Shown: piece after piece, positions 1-12,149 of the stretch
How positions within the stretch are numbered: the stretch's first letter is position 1
Layout of the letters: the number at the start of each line of letters is the position of its first letter
NCBI RefSeq assembly: GCF_003073045.1
Contig: NC_037601.1
Coordinates: 11,519,807-11,583,806, forward strand
Direction of reading: 5' to 3'
From: Pomacea canaliculata
Lineage: Eukaryota; Mollusca; Gastropoda; Architaenioglossa; Ampullariidae
Length of the DNA: 64,000 nt
The notes under the pieces: model-generated
The model's database searches: none
What the model saw: the letters and a program-made list of their open reading frames with translations, nothing else
Told to the model about the DNA's origin: nothing
Translations under genes and position numbers: made by a program

Positions 1-2836
1 TTTCAATAAGTGAAAAACTTTTTTGCTCTTCAGCCTGGAAACTATGTCTGTCAGCCAGTTCCAGCAGGTGTCGTTCTTCGGCACTGGTGGTCTTTAGCCT
101 TTTTGTGAGTATTACCAGCTCATCTCCTAATCTCTTTCTGTGGACCTGCTTTTCTTCTGTTTCCTTCTGCTGCTTCTGCTCAGAGAGGTAACGTTCATAC
201 CTGCCATAGGCACTAGAAGCGGATATCATCAGTGGTTTGGAGATCTCAACATTTTCCACCCCTCCCACACTGTGAATATGATCAAGAATTACTCTGCGTG
301 CTTTTAGTGCAGTCTGACTAAGATTGTCAGCTACTGTTTCTTTGTTGAATGAAAATCCTCTTTCCACTGTAGCTTGACCATGAGAGAGTAGGAGTAACTG
401 TCTGACAACAGACCACAACACCTGAAACTCTGCTTTTCCAGCAAGGGCATCATAAAACCAACTATCCAGTCTTTGTCATAGGGTCAAAAGCCTTACTACC
501 ACACTCACCTGCAGAACTGTCAAGAAAATTACGGAACTCTGACAATACCTTGTCACAAGTCACATCATCAAACCTTTTCACACCTTGGCAATACAACAAA
601 ACCTTTTTCATTTTTTGTATTGATTTGTCTTTTTCCCCCATGGTCTTTGGGTTTAAGAAAGTTATGTTTCTCACTAGGGTGTACTTCAGTGGAGATTTAT
701 CCTGCAATTTTAGAACAACTGCTTTCAAAAAATCTCTGCATTCAGCTCTGAAGGCCATGAGAGTTCCATCGTTTACTGATGACTGTTTCTTAGCTACAGC
801 CAGTAGTCTATCAACCCTGAAGCCAAGTTCGATCATGCTCAGATTGACATGGTTAGAACTGTTGCATATATCAACCTGCACAAGTTGGAGGGCAGTTTCA
901 CATTTATTAAGTACATTTGACTTGATAAATTTGTGCATCAGATTTTTCATAATGTCATGTAAGTCTAAACAAAGGAAAGGAAGAAGAGGCTGATCAGCTT
1001 GGTATTTTCTCAAAAAAGGTTCAAGTATACTGGCAATTAAACTAAAGAAAGCCAGACGACATGAAAGCAAAGGGGTAGATAAGACTCCAGCTTTTACAAT
1101 ATCAAAAGATTTGTTCTTTGGCAATGTTATTTTTTTCTCCATTGCAGCTTTGACAAATTTTTCCAAGTATGGAAGCATAACAATTGCTTTTTCAGCAACA
1201 GAATTGTTTTCAAGCCATCGGTGAGCACAGAACTTGGCTGGAAAAGATGTGGAACCAGTTACTTTTATATAATCTTCTCTTCTGGCTGGGCTGTCTCTGA
1301 ACAAGATATAAGCAGATGTAAGAAATGACTCAAGCTCCCATTGAGAAGCCTCGCACCCACGCCTAAATGCATTGTGCATAACATGGAGTCCACAGCTGCC
1401 CACATTTAACAAACCAACATTGTGATTGGTAATCATGTCGTTATTAATTTTCTCAAGAAGGTTTAGGTTTACAGAAGGTCCATCCATAGAAATTTGAAGT
1501 AAATTAGCTTGCTTGAAGTTTGATTCGCTAATTACCTTACTGAACTTTTGTTGAAGGTCTATGGCCGCGGAATGACCCAAAAATTCCGAGGTCAGGTAAT
1601 GAGTCCTTACAGCATTGTCACTCCAGTAACGAACATGGAAATCCAGCTGTTTAGTTTGAGTCTTATGGTTAGAAGATTCATCAAACAAAAGAACATACTC
1701 AGGCGACGAATTTACACAGTCCAGAAGCAATTTCGAAAAGTGAGGAGCAAGCCCAAATGAAGTTAGATAACTGGCTTTTGTTTGACCGCACTTAAATTCT
1801 GCAGCTACTTGGCTGTCTGGGAACATAAGTCGAAACAGTTCAGCAGACTTTTCAGCAGATCTGAAACTGTAGTGTGATTCCACAATCTTGAGAGTCCACA
1901 GGATCTCTGCCTTCAATCGTTCATTGCTCATCACGAAACCTATTCAAAGAAAACATTTAAGTTACCATTATGTCTGTAAACATTATGTTCTGTCTGAATA
2001 AAAGACAGGTTTCAAAAAGCAATAATTAATGACATGATAATATAAATAATACTAAACTAAGTTAAAGTATAAAGATGGCAGCATAGTTGAAAATGAAAGT
2101 TATTTTCAGCTAACTGATTTAGCTTTAATGTTAAATTGTTTTGATTTTAAAAATCCAAAAAATAATGTATTTGCTGGTAAAATAGGATAATAAGCATACA
2201 TTATTAATTATACTTTCTTTTTAATCTTTCCTGATCAGATGCCAAAAATTCAGATCAATTTTCTGCAGCAAAGCTGTAGTAAGATTCGTGATTGTATAAA
2301 ACTCTATTTGTAGTTCGAATCATGAGAAAATGAAAATCTCAACTTTTTAATTTAAATAATTCTTTGCTATTTACTGATCTTTAAGCTATTGGCTTCACCG
2401 TAAATTAGACGATAGGCTTAATAAAGAGTGGAAAAAAACCGCAAAATGTTATGCACGCTTTAATTTAATGTGTTTTTCTAAGTACCCACATCGTTAACTA
2501 AATGAATCGCTAAAGATAAATAATTGTCAACTTACTGGACACACTTGCAGAGCTGGTCGGTGCCGTCTGATTTTGAGCGGGCTGTGGATGTTCTCGATGA
2601 CGAAAGTAATCAGTTACACAAAAGCGCGCATCTTTCAGAAATACTTTTATTTGCCTTTGGTGTCTTTCGGTAACCATGTGCTGTTTCAGAACACTTTCGC
2701 CCATTGATGAAAGATTCAGAGATATTTTGCAGGCAGCACATCGTGCCAAATGTTTATTGCTCGAGTCTTTTATTAACCAATCTTTATACTTGTCTTCCTT
2801 TAGCCACTTCTCCTGAAAAGAGCACTTCCCCGGCAT
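1..2836 (-). pseudogene. hAT transposase gene, two exons, frameshifted and cut by window edge
   Basis: Exon 1 (2536-2836) starts MPGKCSFQEKW and encodes a BED-type zinc finger: a CAAC cysteine pair, then HMVTERH. A 596-bp intron with a GTAAGT donor (2530-2535) and TAG acceptor (1940) joins it in phase 1 to exon 2, which starts at 1939. Exon 2 carries the transposase body (LLFDESSNHKTQTKQLD; CGLHVMHNAF). The frame stops at about 462-464, but the neighbouring frame continues leftward from about 475 with the hAT C-terminal dimerisation signature (SHGQATVERGFSFNKE) and stays open to position 1. One extra base (or two lost) near 465-480 would explain this. The protein would bind transposon ends and cut DNA. 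Because terminal repeats survive, it is a transposon gene, not a domesticated one. Confidence 0.8.
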
Positions 2837-3030
2837 CTTTCAAATTGTTAAGCAGACAAAGAAATGTGGTCGACACGACGAGAGTGAACTCGCGAAAGGC
2901 CGAAACGGACGTTCCCGCCGCGAGCGAGACTGGGTAGTCATGTGATTAAAATAGCAATGCAGCGAAAAATCGTCGGTATTTTGCGCCAAAGTCTACTCCG
3001 GAAATAAATTTGTTGTAATATTTTATCGAT

Positions 3031-3156
3031 AAAAGGACTTAAAAGGGTCACAGAGAAAATGTAAGGACCTGTGTGAGAATTTGAAAGGACCGCATGGCAA
3101 ATAAAAGGACTTAAAAGGCCTTTTGGCGAAAATTCAATATAAAAGGACTTAAAAGG
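3031..3156. repeat. hAT subterminal repeats (3 x 16 bp)
   Basis: The 16-mer AAAAGGACTTAAAAGG occurs exactly at 3031-3046, 3103-3118 and 3141-3156, with shorter AAGGACC variants between and after them (3063, 3084, 3154, 3164). Clustered subterminal motifs of this kind are the binding sites of hAT transposases; that function is inferred from the family. Confidence 0.7.
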
Positions 3157-3181
3157 ACCTTGCAAGGACCTGGGAACCCTG

Positions 3182-4789
3182 CATAATTATCACAAGGCGG
3201 ATATTCCCCTGGCGCCATTTTTAATATACGGATTTTCGTCGCCAGACAGACAAGAGTTGCACCTATGCAATTATATTTAAGTCGTAAACCAGCTCTTAAA
3301 TACAGCTGCACACTCGCATACGTCCCCCTCCCCTCACATACACTGCCACACACATAAGAGTAGGTGAACTCACAGATTTATTTGGTCTAGCTATTTTAAC
3401 TCTTGACTAGTGTTTAAACGTTACTCACAATAAAAGATGTACTAAAATGCTCTATATAAGCTCACAATCATGTTCCTCACATAGCACAACAAAGGGGAAA
3501 TAACTCCCCACCTCACGGTCATGTGCTAAGCACGTTGCATCCACATTAAAAAAACAACAACAAAGCACAAAAGACAAATAAATAAAGGACTCAAAAATTC
3601 ACGGATGGAAAAAAAAGTGGAAGAAAATTAAATATCTAGCAACCAAAGCGAAAATATACAAACATATTGGATCGAAGAACTCGCGCATTATTTTGTCTTT
3701 AGCACCAGCTTCTACACGTGTGCGGTGCCCGAAAGATTACATCAAGTTTCTGTTGCCATCGTATGCAAGTCATATATCACACACTACTCATTAGCTTGTC
3801 ACTTATTTAATGCCCCATATAATGTCATCCGAGTTGCTTATAATTAAAACTAGTTTTCGAAGAATCGTTGCTTCCTTTCTTAAACCGCCGTCTCCAGTCC
3901 ATGAACGCTGAGGTGAACGTAACTTTTCTGGTTACGCATGCTTGGCCGCCAGTTCATTTCACTGCCCTTAACGCGTTTGAATCTTGGCCCGTCCAATCAT
4001 TCTCTCTCACACACACACACGCCACTTGTTAGTATAAGGTAGAGGGATTAGATAAATATTCCAATGTTAAAAAAATAAACATTGCCATACAGATGAAAAT
4101 AAGCTCCATTGTAGTAGAAGGGCGTTTAGGCTGAACATGCTACTGATCTCCGGTTACGCACTCTACAGCAGGATTATTAGGCTTGTCTTCTCGCTCACAT
4201 GCTCGCTGCACAAAGACGACCTCGCCACGGGTTATCTATATCTTTGCAGAGAAAAGTTAAAAAAAAAAAACAAACAAAAAAAAACTAATGCCAACCATGT
4301 CTCTGCAATGATTTAGCTAGGAAAAAACTCTCCGCCAGTTGAAATAAAATAAGCCTAGAATGTTATTGCATTATAAACAATCACACAGTCTCGGGCTGGG
4401 CAGTGTAAGGCGAGGAATACTTGACTTATAGCGCTATGATTTTCTTGTTTACACCATAACGTGGGTTCCCAAGAATCAACCTTTGTTTAAAGCTGTTATT
4501 GTTGCTACTGATGTTCCAAAGACAAGTCTAGTTTTGTAACCAAGACACGGTTGCTCGGAACCCTGTACAGCTGTAAACATGCACCTACAAGTATGTCATA
4601 CACAAACACCAGTCTTGCAAAACTGCGGCTTTTATGTTCAAAGGGTGATGACCGATTTTCAGCGGGTATATACTGGTCACATATACTGGTTTTTCAGCGC
4701 TAGCCGCGCAAGACTAGCGGTACGTTGTGTCGGCCTCACTTGCTATCGAACATTGAGAGCTAGCCGTGTAGCATGTCGCACCTTGCTGT
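3182..4789. other. intergenic region between hAT element and GDAP1 3' end
   Basis: No coding exon is supported. The stretch contains GGGGAAATAACTCCCC-like sequence at 3494-3509, a motif common in molluscan non-coding DNA, a short CA run near 4009-4020, and A-rich runs near 4260. The part nearest 4789 would be the 3' untranslated region of GDAP1, but no clear AATAAA on the minus strand was found close to the stop codon. Confidence 0.5.
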
Positions 4790-5157
4790 TTAGTGCGCGC
4801 GCTTTAGAAGCCAGTAGGCCAGGGCCGCAGTAACACCCACCCCGGCAGCCACTGCTACGTAGGGTGAAGCAGCTTTTAAGTCCTCCCATAGGAGAGTGAA
4901 GCGCAGCCCGCCCACCTCCTTCTGGATGCGCAAGAAGGGAGGGTGACGCAGTAACTGGTGCATGTAGCGGTGCGTGTGGGGGCAGCGGTGGGCGGGGAAG
5001 AAACGCGCATCCAGGCCCAGCAGCAAGAGGCGGTGCAGCAAGACAGACAACGCGATGTCCGCCGCCGTGAAGGTCGGTCCGAACAGCCACGTCTCGCAGC
5101 CAGCGCCTGAAACACAATCACCAACTTCGTCCACTACTCGTGTCTTCAAACAACAAC

Positions 5158-5202
<45 letters not shown>

Positions 5203-8200
5203 CCATAAACAGAAAATTATGCACGCACTAGGAAGTTCCATTGGAAAGGAACGTTGCATTTCAAATGAATTTGCACCGTGGTGTTTCCCGTGCAAAGCCA
5301 CCACTTACGCATAAAAGAAGTTTTACCAAACTAATACCGTGTTCGCATCTGCTTTCTACGTGTACAAAAAATAAAAGAAAGCCTTAATTTATATCCTATG
5401 AACGGTACTTTTACCATGCTCACCCCCTATCTGCCATCAATCTACTAGAGATTTGTGGGCATTTACGCTATTTAAATGGTAGTCCACTGCATGTCACGTG
5501 GTATAAATAGCCAACCAACATAATAAATCTTCACATTTATTACTCTGAAATAAGCCACCTGTTTTCTAACCTGATTTGGACTCTGCAGCAGCCAACAACT
5601 TCTCCATGTCTTGGAACAAGGAGTCAAGGTGACTGAGATGACCCTTCACCTTTTCTTCATCAGTGATGATGTCATACTTGTGGGCAGCTGTCTGCGACTT
5701 GGCCAGGTACCCGTCTCGTAGCTCTGGGTACTGCGTAGCTTTGTGTGTAAGGTACTGCAGCCTTCGTGCAAAGTTCTCTGTGTAATACCAATCATCTAAT
5801 ACTGAGACATGACATCAGTGACAGGATCAAGATTTCATTTGCAACCTTTAGACGGCTGCAACATCAGCTTTTGTAAACATTAAATGACCAGTTGCATAAC
5901 AAATTTTAATTTTAAACACTTTAGGCCTTAAATCTTATTTAGATAATTAGTTTTATTAGAAACACAGTGCACAACACAAGTTTAAAACTTGTTAGAACAA
6001 CTGTCTTAAATAAGATAGCACTGCTTAAGCCAGACTTTTGTTTTCGTCAGCACACTTCTTGCATGTGCTTGTGCATTGCATCTAAATTTTCTAATTTTAG
6101 CTTCATGAAGACTTAATATAGGAAAATGCATCATTGGCATATATATATATCCAGTAGTTTAGTGACAGAGGAACAAATCCCAAATGAAGGCAGAGAATTC
6201 ATACCATGCATATACCACCACCCCATCCCCCACACCATGAAAATGCATATTTCAAAAGGGTGTGTATCACTTTTAACAATGAAACGCTCTCAACTAAAAA
6301 CTCAAACAAACCCAGACACTCTTGAACTGTCTCTCTCTCTCACATGTGATGGACACATTCAAGGTTCACTTAGCAGTATCAAGGATGAAGGAACAGAATA
6401 TTGCCCTGCCAGCTGACAACTAGGGCACCCTTGTCCTCGACCCTATAAAAGTTACTGCTAACCGCTAGCTAATACAGTGATACCTCGGTTCTCGAACGCC
6501 TTGACTTTCGACCAAATCGGTATTCGACCAGGAAATTCGAGAAAACTTTGTCTTGGAATCCGAACAAATATTTGGAACTCGAACATCCGAACGTCCGAGA
6601 TTAGCCGAGTTGAGCCGAATGGCGTTCATTCTGCCCAGCGCGCCTTGCTTGCGTCATCAGTGTGAGTGCAGAGAGAGAGAGAGTGACGTTTTTGTGGAGG
6701 GAGTCATGAAATGTGTGCAAAATGGGCAGAAATCGCAAATTTTGTTGAACAACATCACCCTGATAAAGTGGTAGCAAATAGAGCAGTTAACATTTTTAAT
6801 GACAATGTTATGTCCACTTTCCGCAAAATTTTGCAAAGGAGAAAAAAACAGCAAACAATTGACAAATCCTTCCGTAAAGAAATCAGACAAGCAACTGCAG
6901 AGCAAGATTCTGATTCTCCTCAGCAAAAGATACAGAGAACAGAAACACCCGAAGAGCAGTTACCCTCTGTTTTTATTGAAGAGGACTCCCCTTCAAAACA
7001 ATAACCATCCCCCTTTCCTCCTCCCTCCACATTCATTCCCTCCTGCCAAAAAGTTTGGTACAGGTACAGTAAATGAAACACAATTTACTGTACTGTACTG
7101 TACATTTTATTTATTTTTTTGTTTTGTTTTAATAAATACACTTTTATTTCTTATTTCTTGTTGAGACTCATGTTTTTCTACATATTATATACAAATTAGG
7201 CCAGTAAATAGGCATTTTCTGGGGCTTGGAACGAATTAATCCAGTTTCCATTATTTCCTATGGGTTTCATTGCTTCGGTTCTCGAACAATTTGGTTCTCG
7301 ACCGTCCTCCCGGAACGAATTATGTTCGAGAACCGAGGTATCACTGTATATACATTGGAATCATTCTGGATTACAACAGCCTTTGTCCTTGCCAAATACC
7401 CATGCAATGTACACTCCAAGCTTTCCTGCCTATCTCTTACTATTTTTCCAGATGCATTCAACATCTCGTTAAACACATCCTTGCTCCTAAAAAGTTTAGG
7501 TAGGAGTTTGGGGAGAATGCGGCTCAATCTTTTAAATCATTCGTTCTTCTCTCATTTACTGTTGACCATTTGCTAGGGTTTAGGAAGGCTGAAATGATTG
7601 CAATCTCATTTTGCAGTCCGATAAGAATGAACTGTCATCTATCCCATCAGTCACTGAGAAGAGATGTACCGCTGCGCACCACCATCAGTTGTTCGGCGTC
7701 GGAGATAAACATGCACGTTGACTCAGGAAGGCCTTAGACTCTTAGAGTGTCTACTCTGTCATTCTACAAAGTCAAAATGAGCATTCTGCTCGAAATGTAA
7801 AACAGATTTCAAATCACCCCTCACGCCTTGTTTTTAAACATCTTTTAGGTGTTGTCTGGCTTTGAAATGGGCCTAAAAGACAAAGGTTCAATGGTTGTGT
7901 GGGTGCAGGTGTAGTGAAATGTAAAAGTATATAGTGGGCAGGACCTGGCCCTTCAATTTCTTTTATCTTCCCTGACAATTCAGTGGTAAAGAGAGAGGGA
8001 GTTTTCTTGCTGGTCCCAGTAAGCTTCAAATCTCCAGCTGTCTGTTCCAGATTGAGGCACACTGACTACATGATTAGTGGGAATCTCAAAAAATGGGTTT
8101 ACCCAGTATTATTTTTCTGCATCTTTTGGCATAATTTGAAGTCAACAAATGAACACTATATATGATGTTTCCCTTGTTCCCCAAGAATCAAAGCAGCTCC

Positions 8201-11200
8201 ATTTGAGGCATACATTCCACAATGATCAGAACAGCTAACTGATACCTCAGGTTCCTAAGAAAGTTTGGCATGTACTTTCTAAGTGATGTTTGTCATAAAC
8301 TTAAGCGACAAAATCAAATGAAAATGTTTCAATCATCTCTACATCGTTAATGAAGGGAAATAGCTCTTGTTTAATTCATACATATTCACATCCATTTAAG
8401 AAATGTCATACCGCGCCTTAGAAAATGTATTTTGTTTTTGAATGCAGCAATTCCTTGCCTAGCACACTAGATAGTTCGTGGGTTTAAAAAGTTTCCTAAT
8501 AATAATAATATGTTGATTTGTATAGTGCTTTTCCCCCACCATTAAAGATTGACTCAAAGCATTTTATTGAAAAAGAAAAACACACAAACATAATAAGAAT
8601 GGATGCTGATCTCAAAAAATGTTGTGGCATCACTCTATTTGTCTCCTTCCCCTATCACAGTCTATGGCTGATAGACACAGACTACACTGTCAAACAGCAT
8701 GATGACCACTTCTGATGATGATGACTCATTGATGTTAAGAGTGACCGTCACCTTGTTTACTGACAATGGTGGGGAGGTGATGTCTTAAGGCTGACTTGCT
8801 GGCTGACAGATGGATTTGGAACAAGCATAATGCTTTGTACTGATTCATCCCACATGATTTTTGTCTCTTTTTAGCCTCATGTCACTCTTGTCTCTATAAA
8901 CTTTACCTGTTACTTATAGGACCAGTTACTAGTTTTAAGATAGACATAAGTACAGCAGTCAGGTCAAAGGCCTCAAAAACATGTAGGCCTGCATCAGGAT
9001 CAGTCAGATTAGTGTGAGCAACATATTTCAATGAGCTTCCTGATGTTGATCATTTCAGACTGCTGTGAAAGATGGATATTGCAAAGCAGCTGGAGGAAGG
9101 TATTCAGAGTTTGAAGTCGACACTGCCGATACTCAGATCTCCAATCTAAGCAATGGCAATATGGCGCTGATGAGACAGCAGAAATAAAATGGCACAGGAA
9201 AAGATGAAAAGTGGCGCAGACACAGAAATCCATTCAGAAACTTAGCAAATATTGTAACAGATGAACTGATGAACCCTAGACACAAAACTTCATGCAGATC
9301 AACAGACAAATATGAAAAAGTCAGTGAGAGCAGTCACCCTTGAGCCGGTTAGGCCAAGGGACATCACTCTCAATAATTACATCCAGCTGTTGGACATCAA
9401 TAAACCCTCATGTCCTTCTAAAATTTGTGTTTTAGAGCACTGGGATTGAGTTAATGAATAGAATACCCTACAGAAAGACTCTACTCACCACGCATGCTAC
9501 GCTGGACAGCTGAGGGCATGTGGCAGCCAGAGGCAGACAGGTGTGGATGAAAGACCACACCATAGGTAATGACATCCACCGCAACTGCATTCAGTTGTTC
9601 TCGCGCAGCCTTTACTGCCTGGCCCTCAGGTGTGTTGACATCAGGCACCAGTGTGGCACCTAAACAGTTTGAAAATGATATTATACTCAAAATTAAGCTT
9701 GCTTGCTATCTTGCACGCAGGCCTATCTGTACCATACTATTACAGATATACTGCACTAAAATAAATACAAATGAAGCTAAAAGCTATCAAGCAATATAAA
9801 CATAGAAACAAAATGTTAACACTATATAATTTCAATTCACTTGAAATCAAGACGGCAAATGATATTTTCAAATATGATATTTTTTCAAAGCAAGAAACTA
9901 AGAAAAAAATGCAATTTTTGCGGGGTGCTGTGATCCTGGAGCGAAAAAATCCTTTTGGCATAAGGTTACAAGCCTGTCCAATTCTGTCTGCATATCTACA
10001 ATATGCACATTGCCATCAATCAAATTCTACACTGACTCTTTATTTTTTTAAACAATTTAACTTACTTCAAAATTTCTGTTGTAAAGCAGTCTGTAATTAT
10101 CTTTAGAATTCAATTAATTGCTAAAGATTTGCCTTTATAAATGCAAGCACCATAAACTGATGCGCCTTTAATAATTTTTAATGACCGCTGCAAAGACATT
10201 TCAGAGATGGCAAAGAGAGAAATAGTTGTCTAGTAAAAATGTAAATTTGACTAACCATTTTTGAGTGTGTCAATGTAGTCTATAATATCTTCTGGATCAT
10301 TCAGAATTGTGTTGCCTTTCACCAGCACAGGAACATGAGTGCCTTCAGGGTTGAGTTTGACATACCAAGGCTCCATGTGCTGTCCATGAAACAAACTCAC
10401 TAACCGAGGTTTGAATTTAATTCCCTTTTCATAAGCTGCCAACAGAACCTAAAAAAAAGAAAAAATGCATCTGACATAATCAGAAATATTAAGGCAAATC
10501 TTTCATCAAAAACACAAGAACTTGGGATCTTAAATATACATGATTTCAATTTTTATCACAGTATGGAGAAAACAAATAACAGGGTTTTGCATGATGTAAA
10601 AAGCAATGAGATGTCACTGTAATTATTGCAGGTATCACCATATGGTAGTTGCCCTTTCATAAATAATAGCAATAAATGCAAAATTTTTTTAAAAGCGCAT
10701 ACTCACACTCCTAAGGAGCATGCTTTTAGCACTTAAGAACAAGAAGAAAACATGGACAGCATACGAGGGACAGAAAAACAAACAAATAATACATGAACTA
10801 TAAAAAAATCAACAACCATACTAAACGAAGAATAAAATCAAATACAGAAAACACAAAGAGGAACCAAATAACAAGAACAAGAGCTAAGAGTAACATGATA
10901 TTGCAAAAGGAAGAGTATGAAAAAGGACTGGCACTATGGGAAAGACTGTTAGGAGTAAAGCTTACAGAAGAGGCGTATTTTCAGTGCACGTTTAAAGGAT
11001 TCAATAGTGGGTAGGTGGCGGATATGGAAAGGGAGAGAGTTCCATTGTTTGGCTGCACAATAATTAAAAATCCTGTGGCCATATGTTGTAGTTTTGGTGA
11101 CAGGAAGAGTAAGGAGACGATTATCAGACGAGGAGCGGAGTTGTCTAGATGGGAAGTAATAATCAAGGCAAATGCCAGCAAAGAAATTAAAACACAGCAC

Positions 11201-11894
11201 AGATAGTTTGCATTGGATGCAACAACAGATGGGAAGCCAGTCTAGAAAACGAAGGAGAGGGGTGGCGTGGTCCCGTTTCCTAGCTCCAAGCACCAGACGT
11301 GCAGCAGAGTTCTGTACTTTCGGGAGTTTGTGAAGAAGGTATTCAGGGCAGACAGCAAGCAAGGAGTTGCAGAAAATATAGACAATACTGGCATCCTTGA
11401 GTTGCTAGGGAACCGTCCACTCATTCCACATGGACTGGAAGAGTTGGATCATCTGCAGCAACAAGGCTGTCCACTTGCTTGATAGAACTTGGCATGGATG
11501 TTGCGTGATATGGTATAATCGCCACATAATTATGCGACACCGCCAGTCTTTTCCCCCATTAATTAAAAGATCAGTCATATTCCTTATGCTTTTATAACAT
11601 TAACTACTAAATTAATGGTACAGCTTAATAAACAATTCGATGAAGAAAACAAAAGCATCAATAATGCTACTGCTCATCGCTAGAACAGAACAGAGTACCA
11701 AGAGAGGTCAAATTTGCAGAAAAGGTTAATAAACTAGAATTACATTTTACCTTCTGTGACGAGAATGAAGTGGGAAAATAATAAAGCGTAATTTCGCTTT
11801 CATTTTCCTTCTCATTATTGTCGGCGTCGCTGATACCACTTGCAGGTTTATTTCCAGCAAGAGTTTCAGCAGGTTCACCACCGGAGTCGGACAT
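4790..11894 (-). CDS. GDAP1: ganglioside-induced differentiation-associated protein 1 (GDAP1), 5 exons
   Basis: Exons: 11751-11894, 10256-10448, 9489-9659, 5571-5795, 4790-5106, with phases 0, 1, 1, 1; total 1050 bp, 349 aa (human protein 358 aa). An N-terminal GST/thioredoxin-like fold spans exons 1-2 (ITLYYFPTSFSSQKV, then HVPVLVKGN with the cis-proline and a DPEDIIDYI helix). Exon 3 carries VDVITYGVVFHPHL, and exon 4 holds the long alpha4-alpha5 loop typical of GDAP1. The GST-C signature GPTFTAADIALSVLLHRL is in exon 5. A hydrophobic segment at residues ~327-345 followed by KRAH is the tail anchor. The family sits in the outer mitochondrial membrane and affects fission, contact sites and redox; human mutations cause Charcot-Marie-Tooth 4A. 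Start: the first ATG of exon 1, facing TP53RK. Introns carry Tigger and LINE insertions. Confidence 0.95.
5151..5202. repeat. (CAA)n microsatellite in GDAP1 intron 4
   Basis: About 17 CAA units with one interruption. On the transcribed strand it is a GTT run ending about 44 nt upstream of the exon 5 splice acceptor (5107-5108). Confidence 0.9.
6475..7346 (+). mobile_element. Tigger/pogo-type DNA transposon, family 1, copy 1 (872 bp)
   Basis: The element is flanked by TA on both sides (6473-6474, 7347-7348). Both ends carry the same 23-bp inverted repeat, starting CAGTGATACCTCGGTT. It lies in GDAP1 intron 3. Internally, 6711-7001 encodes a transposase C-terminal remnant (KWAEIANFVEQHHPDKVVAN, then FRKILQRRKKQQTIDK) typical of Tigger transposases. 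The DDE catalytic core is absent, so the copy is non-autonomous. Confidence 0.88.
6711..7001 (+). pseudogene. Tigger transposase C-terminal remnant
   Basis: About 97 codons are open and resemble the last part of Tigger/pogo transposases: FVEQHHPDKVVAN followed by FNDNVMSTFRKILQRRKKQQ and an acidic, proline-rich tail. There is no DDE domain and no upstream helix-turn-helix domain, so no active enzyme can be made from it. Confidence 0.7.
8498..9371 (-). mobile_element. non-LTR retroposon, unclassified, copy 1 (GDAP1 intron 3)
   Basis: On the minus strand this ~0.87-kb block matches 13226-14139 over most of its length in inverted orientation. Shared landmarks are the GAGAGTGATGTCC start, TGTCTGCGCCACTTTTCATC, CCTCCAGCTGCTTT, and the 3' end with a CAAAGC...GTGCT(A)TA pattern followed by ATT repeats. 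The tail style is that of LINE-mobilised elements. No conserved protein is recognisable, so it may be a non-autonomous retroposon. Confidence 0.65.
10663..11480 (-). mobile_element. LINE fragment, CR1/L2-like, 5'-truncated, chimeric (GDAP1 intron 1)
   Basis: Minus-strand frame 10949-11362 encodes the end of a LINE ORF2 (LLHKLPKVQNSAARLVLG, then [20 protein letters not shown]). Its 3' untranslated region runs to an AT-rich tail at 10663. The same 3' end recurs at 22036-22465, 27861-28930 and 53880-53945. Upstream (11380-11480) is a short stretch resembling an early reverse-transcriptase segment, with the catalytic middle missing. Confidence 0.75.
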
Positions 11895-12149
11895 GATGAT
11901 ATGAAGCCGGCTGTACTTATTACAGAGTGATTTCCCCTTAAAATTGTTTTCCTTGTTGACGCAGCAAACGTTCTCGACATAAGAACTTTATGTTATAAAT
12001 AGACTGACTCTTTCCTTAAATAATATTGATATGGAAATGGTTAGGAAAGAAATTTAAACAAATTATTTTCTTCTTGATAAAACATCTCGTGTTAACGCTC
12101 CCTTTTCTTCGGAGCTGCTCCTTATTAGGTGCTGCACTATCGTTGCGCT
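11895..12149. promoter_or_regulatory. divergent intergenic region GDAP1 / TP53RK
   Basis: Only 255 bp separate the two start codons, so both 5' untranslated regions and the core promoters must share it. It is AT-rich, with no CpG island by eye. A TATAAATA string lies at 11994-12001 but could serve either strand or neither. Bidirectional use is inferred from spacing. Confidence 0.6.

Larger units (their letters stand above)
1..3181 (-). mobile_element. hAT transposon, BED-finger type, 5' part (3' end off the window)
   Basis: The element runs leftward. Its 5' terminal inverted repeat reads CAGGGTTCCCAGG on the minus strand (3169-3181), a typical hAT end, and the next 8 bp (3182-3189, cataatta) would be the target duplication. 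Subterminal repeats, a BED-finger exon and a hAT transposase body follow. The other terminus lies left of position 1, so its match cannot be checked. The reading frame is interrupted once (see the coding entry), so this copy is probably no longer autonomous unless the shift is an assembly error. Confidence 0.8.

Noticed and set aside
462-1934. Domesticated hAT-derived host gene
   Set aside because: A terminal inverted repeat and subterminal repeats are still present and the frame is broken, which fits a transposon copy better than a host gene.
4974-5231. Plus-strand frame with a poly-threonine tail and minus-strand frame with a poly-valine head
   Set aside because: Both are read-through of the CAA microsatellite next to the true GDAP1 exon 5.
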